64,000 nt of DNA. Origin: Aphidius gifuensis. Its lineage: Eukaryota; Arthropoda; Insecta; Hymenoptera; Braconidae. The notes beneath the pieces were generated by a model that saw nothing but the letters and a program-made list of their open reading frames with translations, was not told the origin of the DNA and made no database searches. This document shows positions 39,202-53,500 of this stretch, piece by piece. The stretch lies in contig NC_057790.1 of the NCBI RefSeq assembly GCF_014905175.1, positions 4,898,001 through 4,962,000 on the forward strand, read 5' to 3'. The number at the start of each line of letters is the position of its first letter. Position 1 is the stretch's first letter. A program made the translations under genes and the position numbers.

Positions 39202-42200
39202 GAATAAATTCCTGCCAAGGTCCCGATTGATAGTGCTATATGAGGGTTGCGCTAACTTAATGGACCTCGTTTTTTGGACAGTATATATATTGATGATAGA
39301 AAAAGAAAGAGAGAAAGAAAGAGTATAGGGTGCAAACTTGTGGGATTTGTACGTGCAAAAATATAGAAGGGATTTTGTCTCTGATACACACCATACCAGC
39401 GAGACAAGGGGTGTAAGAGGCTGTGCATGTTCAAGTAGACTGTAAAGATATTATATGTGTTGAAAAAGACAAAAGAAGAGGTGGGTGGCAAATACACACA
39501 CGTTGAATTCGAGTATACTCAGTTGTTATACATTCACAATATGTGTGGAAGCAAGATGAATATACAATATACATATATATATAGTTAGCGTCAGCTGTGC
39601 TTTATAACCCAGAGAGCCAGTCGAGGGCTGCGTCACGGTGTTGGATAATCAGTTTGTACCGCGACAGTGCATCTGCCGAGAAGCCTCCTGTGACGAACTA
39701 CATACATAACTATATATATTTTGTGATTGCGTATACCATACACTACATGTATATTCATGTATATAATATTTTTTTTTTTTTTTTTCATTTTATTTTTTGC
39801 ACTTGACGTAATCTCTCTGATTCACATTTTGGGGAAGCTCAAAATACTCTGCACTATGAACTTCATTATCGACACGTTAACCATCTAACAAGTCGTCAAT
39901 TCCAATTGCCAATCGCAATCTCCCGCTGGTCTAACTTTTTCTTCCCTCTTTTCCTATATATAATTTTTTTTCTCTCTTGCTCTATTTTATTTGATTTATT
40001 TTTTTATATTTTCTATCTTTATTTAACTACCCCCCAAGAGAAATCATTACTCTTCAATCAGAAAAATTGCTCACGATTTATGTCTATTTGTTCACTTCCC
40101 TACAAATATTAAGCTGAAATATATGTACTTATCATGTCATTTACATCTTAACAAATAAACATTTAATATGGTCAAGTCCATAAATAATTTTTATTGTACA
40201 GTAAACTTGTGATAAAGTTTATATATATAAATATTGTCAAAAAAATGTACCGATAAATGTATTAATTTGGTATTAATTTAAAATTGAAAAAATAAATAAA
40301 TCTTAATTTTTAAATTATTTTAAAAATCTTTTGTTCATATTTTCAAAGAAGAACATTAAGTGTAATGATGCAAGAACATAAGAAAAAAAAGACCATCATT
40401 TGAGATCTTAGAGGCTTTATGGATGTTGCAGTAACTTTTTAATGGATGTCCGGCATTTTATCAAAAACTTGCTACATCATCGGATTCTCATAAATCTAAG
40501 GGTTGGATGATATAAATGAGAAAAAAAAAAGTTGCGGCATAAAAATGTAATGGGAATGAGCAAAAAAAAAAAAGAGCATTAATATTGAACATCTTGATAT
40601 TATCTTGATGTTATTTGTTGTTTCAATCTTGGGATTTATCATATATTATTTTTTTTTTTATATTAAAAAAAAAATAGAATAAAAAATTAAGCAATGAGAT
40701 TTATATAACCATAACGTAATATAAATATATTATTATTTTTTAATAAAAATACTTCAGTGTTTCTTTCCAAGTCTCAATCATTCTATAAATATTTCTGGTA
40801 TAAATTATTATTATCTGTGTGATATAAATGCAACAAGGATTTGCGTATTTTTTTTTTTCATTTTTATGCATGGAAAAATTCGATATATTTGTGAGTATAA
40901 ATGTTGTGGTATATAGGCACGTATGACACAGACCTTTTCTCCCTAACCCTAACAATCAGAAAGTTTACCCTCTCGATATCCAAATGGCCCACAAGGACTC
41001 CCACAAATTGGAAAAAAATAAAATATACTCCTAAAATGAGGAGAAAAAAAAACCAAATGAATAAAATAAAAATTGTAGAATAAAATGTTTAAAAGAATAA
41101 ATAACAATTTTATTTTTTTTCAGTGAGAATATCGAATTTCAATTTCAAGAATATCCTAAACTAGCAATGACAATCAATGAAAAAAAAAAAGAAAAACTTT
41201 CTCATAAAAAAATTGTTCGAGAATGTGTATAACGTCTAGAGGACTGTTTTACTTTTTTTTTTTTGTTTTCTCTCGTTGACTTTTTGATAAAGCTTTGCTT
41301 TTCACTTTCCTTATATTTTATTTTTATAACTTTTCTAGTTGTTGTTTTTATTTATTTATTTTATTATTATTATTTTTTTTTATTGTACTTTCAAGTATGA
41401 ACAAGGATAAAAGTTTTCTGCTGAGGTTTTCGATTTCAACGGACATACTGAGAAATATTACGAAGCCAGTGAGGTTGTGGTATATCATGTCCACAAACAA
41501 AAATAAAATTTTCTTGTTTAAATATCAATAAATGCATCAAACTTTTTGACTACCACAACTCTATTAAATAACACTCGTCAAAACACAGTTCATACATTCA
41601 TTTTTATTTATTTCGTTCTTTAATTTCTTTTAGACTCTAACGCGAGCCAAATAATATACAAAGACAAACATAAAATTCGGCAAAACTTTATCGCTCTCAG
41701 GTATAACATTTGCGCACTTTCAAAGCTCAATACCTGCTGAGGACTTGAAGTGCTTGAATAACTCTCAACAAACAAAGCGTTAGAAAAAGCAGCCATACAG
41801 AGTATCCAAATATTTTAATAAAAGAAAAAATAAATGTTTTTTTTTTTAAACAAAAGATGAAATTATTCTGCTGTAAATTGAGTGTTTGAAATATGTTTAA
41901 TGGACTTTCAGTAGGTGGTAGACATGTTCAAACACTGTCTGGCTACCAGACAGTTGAAAAAAACAATTAAAAAAAAAAAAAAAGAAGTAAAAATAAAAAA
42001 ATAAATAAATAAAAGCTCGAAACGAATATTCTCCACTTGGTAATCAATGCGAAAACGTTTGAACGATTGAACCGCTCGATAAATGTCTCTCGTTGTCCAC
42101 TCATCCTGTTCATATATATATGATGACATTGAAATGGTGAATGTGCAGATTTTTCAGGGGAAAAACTCAATGAAAAATCGTCCAACAAAGCAAAGTTATT

Positions 42201-44617
42201 TATTTTCTTTTTTTTTTTTTTTGTTTCGAACAAATAAAATCATGGTATAACCTATATATGCGTTATTCATTTCTATTGTAACCTATGATATTTTGATTTT
42301 CGATGGTTCACTGTGAATTTACTGTGTGTGTTGGCACTTAAATAAATTATCAATCTCACTGAAAGCAGCTACGAGGTGAATGCGACCACGATGAAAGCTT
42401 CGGGCACATATTTGAAGGGGATAAAAAAAATATAAAAAAAATAAACAATGTGTATAACATGGGGGATGATCGAAAGCGTGACGAAGGGTGTTTGATGATT
42501 AACCAAGAAAGCATCATCATTTGTTTTTCATGTCGCTTTTTTTATTTATTTTTCATGTTTTTTTTGGTGTTCATTTTTTTTTTTTTTTATACAATGAATT
42601 TATACACCAGAAATAATTTAATCTGATATATAATATAAAATTTGAAAATAATTTTCCTCTGTTTTTCTTTTGTTTGAGAAAATAAAAATAAAGAAATAGA
42701 GGTATGTAATTTACTCGAGAACATATGAATTCATAGATTAAAGAGACCTGTGCTATAGTTCGATCCAAAGGATATGAGGTTTTATGAAATATGAGGTCAA
42801 GTGTTGTCCCCAAGAACTTTAATTTTGTTTTCTATATTACTGTTTTGTATATGTGCTTCAATAAGTGAAGATATCGAAATACCAAAAAGCCCAATTTTAT
42901 TGACTTTCAAGAAATAAAAGTATAAGGACAGGAATATTATGTAGAATGGGATTAGACTCAACGATATTTGCCCTATATGTAAAATATAAAATGTTTTCGA
43001 TCTATATTTTCTAGAAAGTATATACTTAATAAAGTATCTATTTCACTATACTATAAAAATATTCACGTTTTTCTTTTTTATTTTATCTTTTTTTTTCTAC
43101 CGACCACTTAAACTTTTTATTCATTTATTTATTGTGTATCCTCTTATATACTTGCACCTGTATTAACATTTTTTTCTTTGCCAGTTTGCCCAAGTTTTAG
43201 TTTAAATATCGAGCGTCAGCAAAGTCAATTTCGTATAATAAATTACACATTAGATGTTTATATACACTATATAATATATACGACAAGTTTATTTCACAAA
43301 AAAAAATAAAAAAAGTGGATAATTGAAAATAAATATAAAAAAAAAAACAACAATACAGATTGAAAATGCAAAAGATATAAAATTTAAAAGAAAAAACAAC
43401 GAAAAAATAGTCGTTCAATTTTTATTTTTATTAGACAAGTATATGTATTCCTCTTTCGTTCACGAATATTCTCATAATATGTGTGTGTATGCATGTATTT
43501 AGGGATAAAGAATTTAGCTGCATATTGTGCCAACAATCTTCTTGAATTTTTACGTTGTCGTCCACGTGGAAAGAAAGTGACACTACGAAAGTTAAGCTCT
43601 ATTGAAGCATAAGCGAGAGTACGCGATCGACAAACCATCTAGCGCGCATTTGCTTGCAGTGAAATCTTATCAACGATCGATTCCGATTTATCAGCATTCA
43701 CCCCAAGACAAAAACTTTACCCCTCCCATTTTTTTTTTCTTATTCTTTTATTTTCATTTTTTTTTTTCCTTCAGTCGATATACTTATTGCAACCCCTCAA
43801 ATCTATTCATAATGCTCGATTAATTTTAACTTTTCTATTGTCTGTGTGTGTGTTTGGGTTTGTGTAAATGATTGTAATATCTATTGTGTATATTATTTAT
43901 ACATGTATATTCAAAATTAATATCTTGAGAAAAAAAAAAGTTTAATACAATAGATGAATTTTATAATGGACGCAAAGAAGCTGAAATAAATTTGTCATTT
44001 TTTCGTAACAACTTGGCAAAACTCCACGAGATGGCTTGAATTGTAAAAACATATAATGTTATACCAACGGATTCTATCACTGCTTTTTTATTTTACAAAA
44101 ATAAAATTTATAAAATAGTATCGCGTGCTGATTTCAATGAACAAAGAGTGGCATGCCCGTACTGCATGTAGCCCCACGTCAGTCATGTATATATACAGGT
44201 AGAGAAAGAGGAATGGGGTAAAGAAAAAGGGTTTAAAAATGTTCAGAGTCCAGAGTACCGAATCAAAATGAATACAGGTAGTGAAAGAACATATCAGCCA
44301 TTTTCTTGGCATTTTGTGAGCGTGTATATGTTATATATAAACTCATGAGGGTGCCAGACCAACACCGGATGTTTCTCATTGCTCTTTCAATTCAGTATTT
44401 TGCTTAAGCCGCAATACGTGTTATGCTTATTTTCAAAATAATAAAAGAAAAAAAAAATTGGGTACATATATAGTGAAAATAATTTAAATCAATATTAAAT
44501 ATAATATTTCAGCAGTAATTTGAAGATGCAATTTTGTTTGACAAAATAATAAAATATACATGTGTTAAAAAATGAGAGAGAAAAAAATTTAAAATTGTAA
44601 AATGAAACGTGACTCAC
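39202..44617. other. Gene-free stretch, proximal part of the putative Ephrin intron
   Basis: No second Ephrin exon was recognised. Balanced islands lie at about 39560-39710, 42300-42490, 43540-43700 and 44130-44360. The minus-strand frame at 43384-43638 is Arg-rich but has no recognisable domain or clean splice borders. Confidence 0.4.
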
Positions 44618-44727
44618 ATTGGATTGGTGGAGTTCCAGAATATGTCCGGTAGACGTGAACAGGTTGCCTCTCTGGGGAAGGCCTCCATCACCGTTAGTAG
44701 AAGTAAAAATAGGATGAACCAAGGCAT
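44618..44727 (-). CDS. Ephrin: Ephrin, first coding exon (partial)
   Basis: Ephrins are membrane-anchored ligands of Eph receptor tyrosine kinases that act at cell-cell contacts, for example in axon guidance. This exon runs from ATG 44727 for 36 codons plus two bases to a strong donor GTGAGT (44617-44612). The product starts MPWFILFLLLLTVMEAF, a signal peptide, and ends LPDIFWNSTNP. That matches the start of the ephrin receptor-binding domain, which has an aromatic followed by WNSTNP in insects; N-S-T is a glycosylation sequon. The intron falls just after the Asn-Pro, as I recall for vertebrate ephrin-B exon 1, which supports the call. The rest of the domain was not found on the minus strand down to base 1, so the next exon is probably outside the window. 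The exon is much better balanced in G+C than its flanks. The call rests on a short segment. Confidence 0.7.
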
Positions 44728-44801
44728 GATGTCGGGCTGAATCTTGAGGCCGTTTGTGAAACCTTGTCTAGAAGAAAAGATGAACGTCGAATTGGCCACC
44801 T
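44728..44801 (-). other. Ephrin 5' leader and upstream splice acceptor
   Basis: The minus strand reads TTATTTTTGTAG immediately before 44799, a good 3' splice site. The exon therefore likely begins at 44799 with about 72 nt of leader, and at least one noncoding exon lies further right. The leader is in frame with the ATG and stop-free to the acceptor, but the signal peptide starts at MPWF, so 44727 is the preferred start. Confidence 0.55.
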
Positions 44802-47800
44802 ACAAAAATAATAACAATAAATATTTAAATTAATAATAATAATTATAATAAACAAAGAAATATGATTTTTTTTTAAATATAGCTTTAAATAAACTTCTTA
44901 ATTAAGTCTGTTCAATAAGCCCAGTGTAGCTGTCACCCCTCAATTATATAGATATACCTATATATATATATATAGTACAAGCACTTTTCTTTTCTTTCAA
45001 CTTGACTAGTAATATCAGAATTTCAATTTTTTTACTTTGAAAGTTCATACTAATTATTTGTACAAGTCTTACACGGACAAATAATAATAATAAAAATAAT
45101 TATATAATGAAAATTCAGCAAAGAGGATAAATCTCAATGAGATGGTTGAAAAATTTCAGAATTTTTTTATTTTTTTTTATCTTTTTTTTCATGAGATTCG
45201 GTATTTCAATGGGCTTTCCATTCGAATCATTAGTTGAATTTAATATGGGTCAATTGGCTTTCAGACTTTCACTACTTATAGAGCTTTTTCCTATATTTTT
45301 AATTAAATCTATATTTGAATATATATTTGAAAAAAAAAATCAACGAATTTTTTTCTTATTTGCTTTTCTATTGACTTTTTTTTTTTTTTATTTATGATTT
45401 TTTTTACTTTTCATTTATTTAATCGAAAATCGAATAAATTAACTCAAATTGATAATATGCGTTTGTATTTCGATTTCATTTTAGAATATAGAGTATCCAC
45501 TGAAAATGGAGATGCCGAAGTGAAATAGTATACTATCATCAAGGATAAAAGACGAGAACGTGTGTTGAAATAGCATCGAGTACTCGCATACAAATGATAA
45601 AAACTTGATAAAATAAAAAACAAAAAGATGATAGTGATAGTGGTGAATTGGTGGGTGGAATTGCTGAAGAATTGTTGACTGGAGAAAAAAAAAAAAAGGA
45701 AACGATTCAAACGCAGTTATTGTAGTCACGTCTTTCTTCAGACCACGATAGATCGTGGTGAAGTAACCAACTGTTTTTGTTTTTTTTTTTTTTCATATAT
45801 CCATTAACTGCATTAAAGTTGAGTCGACAATATTTGCTATTGTCTTTTGCAGTAATGATAAATATAAAAAACTATATATCTAATACTCGGCTTTGACACA
45901 AGAAGATTAAAGACTAGAAAAATAATAAAATTCTTTTAATCAATAATATTTTTTTCAAATTTTAATATGTTATAAAAATTTACTTCATAGTGAATATATA
46001 AATTCAAATTATGCAATTACTTTTCATAAAATATTTACAAAATATAATCAACACAAACGTAGGAATAACGTTTGATGAAAATTTTGAATTTTTTTTTTTT
46101 TACTCTAAATATCTGCTAACTTTCATTGACATTGATGTTGAATAAAGTTTTCTAGTCTATATATACATACATTTGCTCGTGCTTCTCATTTGGCAATTAA
46201 GTATTTCAATCTCTAATTAAGTCGTATATACGCGCGTATAATTATAAAATTTTACTTTCATAGGATCGTCATTTCTACTTGAAAATATTGGGATGAGTAT
46301 CAACAACTTTTGAGACCTACAAACTCTCCCAAACCTCTATTTTCATTTAAATATTTTCAAAGAATTAGTATATATGTTTTTTATAAATATTATTTTTGTA
46401 AATATTTCAATATTTTTATTTATTTATTCATTTCATTTCACAATTTCAAGATACAAAAATATAAGGAATCTACCAAATAAAAAAATGAGCGAAATGAAAA
46501 AAAAAAAATGAAGCAAAGATATTACCGGTTTTCAATCTTTCTTTCCAACTGTATAAACACGTGAACCCTTTTTTCCTTTCACTCAGCGATTTTTTTTTCT
46601 CGTCTACCTTCCGACCAAGGTGACTAAGATCATATAATCTACAAAATTCTGCAAAATATTTCGCAATAAAACTGTGAAAACTACAACTACTAAAGAAAAC
46701 ATAGAAAAAAATAAATAAATAAAAGAAATTGGTCGAGTGAACAAAGTATAGGTACGTGTGTCTATATATATATATATGAATTCCGAAGTGTGCAAAAAAA
46801 TTTACAGTAAAAAAAAATATAAATAAAAAAAATTGGAGCAAGTGAGATGAATACTGGAAAGGGGTGATATCCGTATACCCTGTATTCTACGTCTGGCAAG
46901 GGAAAAAAAAAAAAGTAAAAAAAGAAAACCGTGTGAGATTCTGCAGAGCGTAAAACGACGTAAATTCTAATAGAGAAAATACGCAGATGTAAAGACATAA
47001 CTCAAGACATTTATCCACTAAAACTTGAGGTATTTTCAATTTGTATTATGAAACATTTTTATTTCATGTTTTTTATTTTCTAACGTGATTACATGACTAG
47101 CTGTCAAAAATAATAAAATAATATGCTTGTGGTTGAAAAAAAAATTAAAAAAAAACGTCTATAATTTTTAATTTGTTTTTTATAATGTAACATATATAAA
47201 TATTGATAATGAGAGAAAACTTCTTACTTATCAATGTGACCAAGTTGACCAAGTATTATAACACTTGAACGCACTTAATAAAATCACAATAATTATCCAC
47301 GTGGTATGCTTGTAATATCAAATATCGCACAATAACCAAGTGACTTTTTTTTATATTTTTTATACTAAGAACAATGCAAACAATAATCACTCAAATAAAT
47401 TCACCAACGTCGATGGATACAATAATCAAGATAAACACAACTATAGGCTAGTTTTACCACTCACAACACGTTTCTTGAATTGCAATAAAAACGAAGAAAT
47501 AAAATAGCGTTGAATTCAAATCAAATAAACACTGTAGCAAAAGTAAACAGTTATAAAATAAAACCACTGAACTGATCACATATACAGCAAAAAACTGTAT
47601 AAATAAATAAATAAAACACACGAAAAAGTAAGTTAATTCTCAAAAGCCGTACAGGTATATTGGCCCCCGCAGGTGTGGCCAAAGTCGGCAATTACGTTGG
47701 GGTATATCGATCGTCGTGCAAACCCTGGCAAAAAATAACGAGGACGATCGGAGTTAAAAAAACAAATACAAAAAAAAGGAAAAAAAAAAACGAGAATTCG

Positions 47801-50159
47801 TTGAAGCAGAGCGAAAAAAAATAAACAATTTATTCAACCACCCTAGAAACACATACCGGATGAATTAAAAAAAAAAAGTAACCAAAATTTAGTTTAATAG
47901 TTAAAATAAAAAAATAAAAAAAATTAATAATAAATATATATATTTATTACGAAAAAAAGTAATTGGAACAAGTTTTGTTAAAACGTGGTTTGGCAATCGG
48001 TGCACGTTCACGCGCCACGACGATTTGACAAATTAATTGATCCGTTAATTAATTAATCACAGGTTTGCAGTATATGCAACGTAATTAGTAACACACTTTA
48101 TTGTTCTCGATTACTCTGGATGTTGTGTACACATATATACATGTAATCCAACTTTACGATCGCTTCGATGAAAACACTATCTCGTTGCAAGAGTATCTAG
48201 TAGGACCTCGATACCCTTTTTAGCACGCTTTTGCCACTAGTTAGTTTCAGAGTGTGTATTATATAAATTATGGAAGATAAATTATCCACAGGAAGTCACC
48301 TCTTAGCTACACACGTGTTCTCGTTGTTATATTGAGTCACGTGGTAAATGTTTTGTGAGACAAAAATTAAAAAACAACAGAGATATCGTAGTCACGAGGA
48401 TATATATTTTCTTGTTGATGAGTGGTAATAGCAATAGATCTCAGCATAAGATTAGCTGGATAAATGGGTCCAACACAGAAGTGGACAGTGGTGTGGCCAA
48501 GCAAGCTACGTGAGTACCTTTTGCAGAAGCAAAATAAACGCGGATAAACATACACATACACTCACACGCAAACACACTTGGTATAGGCTTGTTGTCACCA
48601 ACACAAAGTTACACTTCGACACAGAGACTTGGATATGGTGGAAGAAACTTTTGAGTAACCAAGCACACTTGCAAGGATAACAAAAAGAAATAAAGGATTG
48701 AAAAGAATATAAAAAATAAATAAAGGAAAAGACAAGACAGAAAAAGATGCAACGATTTTGCACCTTGTCTCACGCGGTAACTAGAGAACCGGTTGTTCAC
48801 GTTGTACTCTACACGACGTTGCGTCTCTTATCACGTGCTTGCATGAGATTTTCTTTCTGCATAAAGCAACTTGCTAACTATGCAGGTATATCCTCAAGTC
48901 ACTCTTTATTTTCTTTACTTTTTTTTATTTTCTCTTATCTCTTTCGTCTTAGTTTTTTACTTTATATTGCCTAGCTGTCTTTTTATTTTGTTTGACTTTT
49001 TTAATTCCCTCGGGCTTCGATATCGTTTTATCTCACTTTGTTAAACTCCTCTCGTAGACCCTTTTTGTAGAGTAATTTTGTCTCTAGGTTTTTCGCTATA
49101 CGATCAATTGGTAGCCGTCGAAAAGTCCTCGAGGCAATGTGTTATTTATTTTTCCCTCCCTTATTTATTTTCTTCGTTGTTGACTTTTTTCTTTTTTTTT
49201 TTGCTTTTTAATTTGTATTACGTATCTGTATTTTTATATTTCTTATTTGATTTTTAATAGTATTTTTTTTATTTAACGATTTTTTAAATTATTTTTATTT
49301 CAAATAGAATTATTTTTATTCAGTTAGATTGCAATCGTTTAAATGTATTTTTTTTAATTATAAAGAAAGAAATTTTTAAATTCAACTGATAATACAATAC
49401 AGAAAAAAGTCCTCGTTGAATTATTATCCTTCACTGTTCCCGCGAACTTTCTGATTCGTGTTGAATCGGCAATGATCGGCTTGCATTACCTGTGACCGGT
49501 TATTTCTCTCGATTGTTTGTGTACAGTCACGCAAAACAACAATCTATAAATCGTTGTATTTTTAATTTTATTCACTAGTCAGATAAAACAAACTGATGTT
49601 CGCTTAGAATTTCTTTAATGTAATTTATTTTATATCAACTCTTTACTTTTGATCAGTTATACTCAATCTCAATTTATTCGATTTCTAAATATCGACTCTG
49701 TTTTACCGATAAATGGTTAATCCAATACAAATGATTTTTTCAAAATCATGCATGTGACAAGGATCTGATATTTTTATATAGAGTTTTTTTTAATACACAG
49801 TGATTGAAATTAATCCAAAGAGAAAGAAAATTATCAAATGAATTCGATGCACAAAATATGCACTTGATTGTTATTAATTTTTTTTTTTTTTTCAATATAT
49901 ATAATTAGTAGAAAAAAAAAACCAATTTATTGTACACAAAAATTGTAAAATGATTCACAAAATTTTAATGTTAATAAATCACCTCGTTAAATGGACAAAA
50001 AAATTCAACACGGTTTCACCGGTTATTTGAATGATATAACCACACCACTTGTTAATTTATTTATATCAATTATTATTAGTCAAATTAATCATTAAAAATC
50101 TAATTTTTCATTTGATAATAAATTAATTAATGCTTTTTTTTTTTAATTATTATATTTTC
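44802..50159. other. Noncoding stretch upstream of the Ephrin coding exon
   Basis: Probably a 5' UTR intron or upstream regulatory DNA. Balanced islands lie at about 47640-47760, 48000-48060, 48170-48330, 48400-48620 and 48760-48900. The rest is A/T tracts. The open frame at 46470-46841 is poly-Phe low-complexity and is not believed. Confidence 0.4.
45736..45763. repeat. Perfect palindromic hairpin
   Basis: ACCACGAT (45742-45749), a 2-base loop and ATCGTGGT (45752-45759) form a perfect stem. It is extended by CTTC (45736-45739) pairing with GAAG (45760-45763) around a 2-base bulge. It could be a dimeric protein-binding site or a cruciform-prone site. Confidence 0.5.
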
Positions 50160-50580
50160 AGAGAACGGAATTTGTTTACTTCGGCATTAAAAAGAATTCG
50201 CGTTTATTCACAAAAAAATATCGAACGTGCTCCCGTTCCGTGGCTGCTCGCACCTCCGTTGGCGGGCTTCGAATGACGGGCTTTTGCTTCTCTCCCTAAG
50301 CAACGGAGCGCGCGTTTCACAAAATTCCCCTTACTTCGCACTACGTCCCATCGACAAAGTTGAATTTTTGCCGGCTCCAGTGCGTCGATTCTCCAGACTT
50401 TGCGCAAGCGCGAATACTATTGTATACAATACAACTATATACCTGACAACGGTAAAAGCAACCCCCCGCGAATCCCAACTTCCGTAGTAGTACTTGACAG
50501 AAAGAAAAAAAAATAGACACCACGTCGTTTCGACCCACCCTATACTGGCGTCAGTCGCACATATGATGCTATTGCTCTAT
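50160..50580. promoter_or_regulatory. CpG-rich promoter-like island, candidate Ephrin promoter
   Basis: This is the most CpG-dense block in the window, about 400 bp amid near-pure A/T. It contains an NRF-1/erect-wing-like TGCGCAAGCGCG (50401-50412), a feature of CpG promoters in insects. On the minus strand a possible donor GTAAGG lies at 50334-50329. If this is a start site, Ephrin on the minus strand (5.4 kb away) is the nearest candidate target. Frames open on both strands here (minus 50204-50407 and plus 50227-50487) match no family and are best read as GC-driven. Confidence 0.4.
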
Positions 50581-53500
50581 TCCCTTAGCTACATTGCAAT
50601 AATGAGAGGAAATTTTTTTTTAATTTTTATTTTTAATTATATCTTGAATTAAAATACATCTGAATTTTTTATATATTTTTTTTTTTAATTATTTCGAATA
50701 AATTTAATTAAATATTTTACGGTATCAGAGTAAAATATATAATATTTAATATCAATAAATATATAGGTCATTGAATAATTAATTTTGTTAATAACTCGTT
50801 TATTATATATATTAAAAAAATGAAGCAATTATTATTTTATTTTGTTGCTGTAAATTAAAATTTGTTTGTAGATTTTTCAAGTATATCGTGTAAATGATAT
50901 TTTATTAATTTATATAAAATATTTTTTTACCTTCTGATTTTAATAATTCAAAATACACTTTGTATATATGCTCGATCGATATTGCGTTGATTATCATAAC
51001 TATTATTACGCATTATAAATAGGTAATAAGTGTATTATCATCGTTGTTGTAGTATTGGGTTATATGAAATATAATATAATAATAAAAAAAAAAATAAACA
51101 TAATACATAGTTGACAAGTCATTTTACGTTACTTGATAATAATGTATTTATTTGCATTATTTTTTTCGTAATATTTCAGAAGTGTACACAGACACAATTA
51201 GTTACGACTATATAGCCTTTATAATGCGACATATAATATTATTAATGCAAAAATTAATCACCAGCACAGTGTGATAAAAAAGAAAAAAAGGAAAAAAAAA
51301 AACGAGTAAAAGAATGTACACCATTTTTATATAAATTTTATACATGTACTGAATATTATACTCTACTTTTTTAGAGTGAAAATAGACAGTCTACATAAAG
51401 TTTAGTTTTTAAACTGGCAACAAAATCGGGAAAGAAGAGTGTTCAACCGTTTTTCCACCGTTTAACTAGAATGAACGAGGAATACGGTGGTGAATCGAGT
51501 CGAAGGAAATTCAACTGAAAAAAAAAAAAAAGGATGCAAGAAATAAAGAGCAAGAAAAAAAAAGAAAAAATATATACATATATAAGAAAACGAAAAGGAA
51601 TCAGGAAGAGACAATTCGATAACCGGCCAAAAGTTTTCAAACTACGTGATTTGAATCTGAGAAAAGCCAACACACAGCCTTGTTAGATGAGGATAGAGAG
51701 ACTATATGGGGATGGCCAGTGTGTGTGACTAAAGTCGATCGCCTTGAGCCATTAAAGTCTCGTTATCTAAAAAGACTTTTAAAAGTGTAACACCGAATAG
51801 AAAGATAGTGGCAGGAAGAAACCCGACTCACTTTGGTTGGGCACAGTCAAGAAAGATCATATCAACGTTCTTGTTTATCGACTCTACTTGCTTGTTATGA
51901 ATGCACATTTTTTTTTCTTTTTGCCATTTTTTTTTTTTTCTATAAATTTTTGAATTTATCAAATTTTTAATAACTAAAAATAATCAACAAATATAATATT
52001 ATTTATAAATTTTATTTTCTTTATTATTATATTTAATTTTCAATCAAAATACTCATGTCAAACTGAGTATTTTGATAAACGAAGAGTAAAATGAAATATC
52101 ATTCAAAATTGGTTAACTTGCTTATCATATTTTACCTCGATCAAATGAAATTTTGTCGCGTCCGTTTCACGCTCATTTATGAAAACTTTGTTTGGAAAAC
52201 TCACTTTTATATACATATATTCAACTATCGGTGGTTGTTATGTGTATATATACTATAGCTCTGTTCAGTTGACTGTGTCAAGTAACCACGGTTTTGCGTT
52301 AACTTTATATATTCTCCTACTACTATTATAACAACAACAATAACAACAATATAGTCTGTCGCAAAATTTAAACAGTTTAATTTGGAAAATTATGGAATAC
52401 TAGTGGCGAACAGGCCACCACCCATTTGCATATTATACATTTCACACTGATACATTTATGTGCCAGTACCATGCTTGGGTCCACACTCACTTCTGTCTAC
52501 CCCCCTACTTCATTACTCTCACCTCTCTCTCTCTCTCTTCTCTTTTTCCCCTTTAACATTTGTGATTTTGTCGATACGGCCATTTGAACAATGTATGAAC
52601 GCTGTTTTGGTTATTGAATCTTTTCAATATCATGCATGATTAATTAAATATAAAAAAAAAAAAGAAATTAATTTTTTATCATACTGCTCAATCATCATAT
52701 TCATATTTTATAAAAAAAAAGTTTTTAAAAATTATATATAAAATTTAAAAGATAATAAATTTATCAACGATATATATAAAAAATTAAAATAAAAAAATAA
52801 ATTGAGTTTATATTTTTTAAAAATATTTTTTAGACCTAAAGAAAATGCAAATATATTTATTATCATACTGATCATTAAAACTAATTCACTTATTATAATA
52901 TTATTATTATATTTATCAAAACTGTAGTTAAATTTTTAAAAATAATGGTATACTTTATAAATTATATACAGCATTTAATACAGAATATTTATTGAAATCA
53001 AGTTCCTAACCTCTAAAATTTTATTCATGAATCTAAATAATTCTGTGAAACACATGAAAATTATAAATGGTTTATTTTTAAAATTAAACAATACAATGAT
53101 GTTTAAACAATAAGTTTTATTTAATGTTGTTTTTATTTTTTTTATTAAAATTAATTATATATAAAATTTAAAAGTTATTTTCACGATTATCAATTTCAAT
53201 AGAAAAATAAATTTGTTTATATTTTTTTAGAGATTAAATATTTTTTCAACAGACCTAAGGGTTGGTAAAATGTGGGATAAAGGTGGTGGTCATGTGTTGG
53301 TTTACTAAATAATTTAAAAAGAGCTCTACCCACGCGGGAATTGGTGTCAGAGTTGCGTTTTTTTTTTTTTTTTTTTTTTGTTTTTTATATATAGATATAT
53401 ATATTCAGCACGTATATACCAAAACGTCTTTTCTTCCTATTTTAGTTCAGCATACACGTATACACATATAATAAGCAAGAGCGTGACTTTTCTTATGCTA

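Noticed and set aside
42740..42790. GTTCGATCC resembling a tRNA T-loop
   Set aside because: No A box or cloverleaf can be drawn around it.
44495..44722. Overlapping minus-strand frame across the Ephrin exon
   Set aside because: It is out of frame with the signal peptide and reads into the intron.
46470..46841. 123-codon minus-strand open frame
   Set aside because: Repeated poly-Phe segments from A runs; no recognisable protein features.
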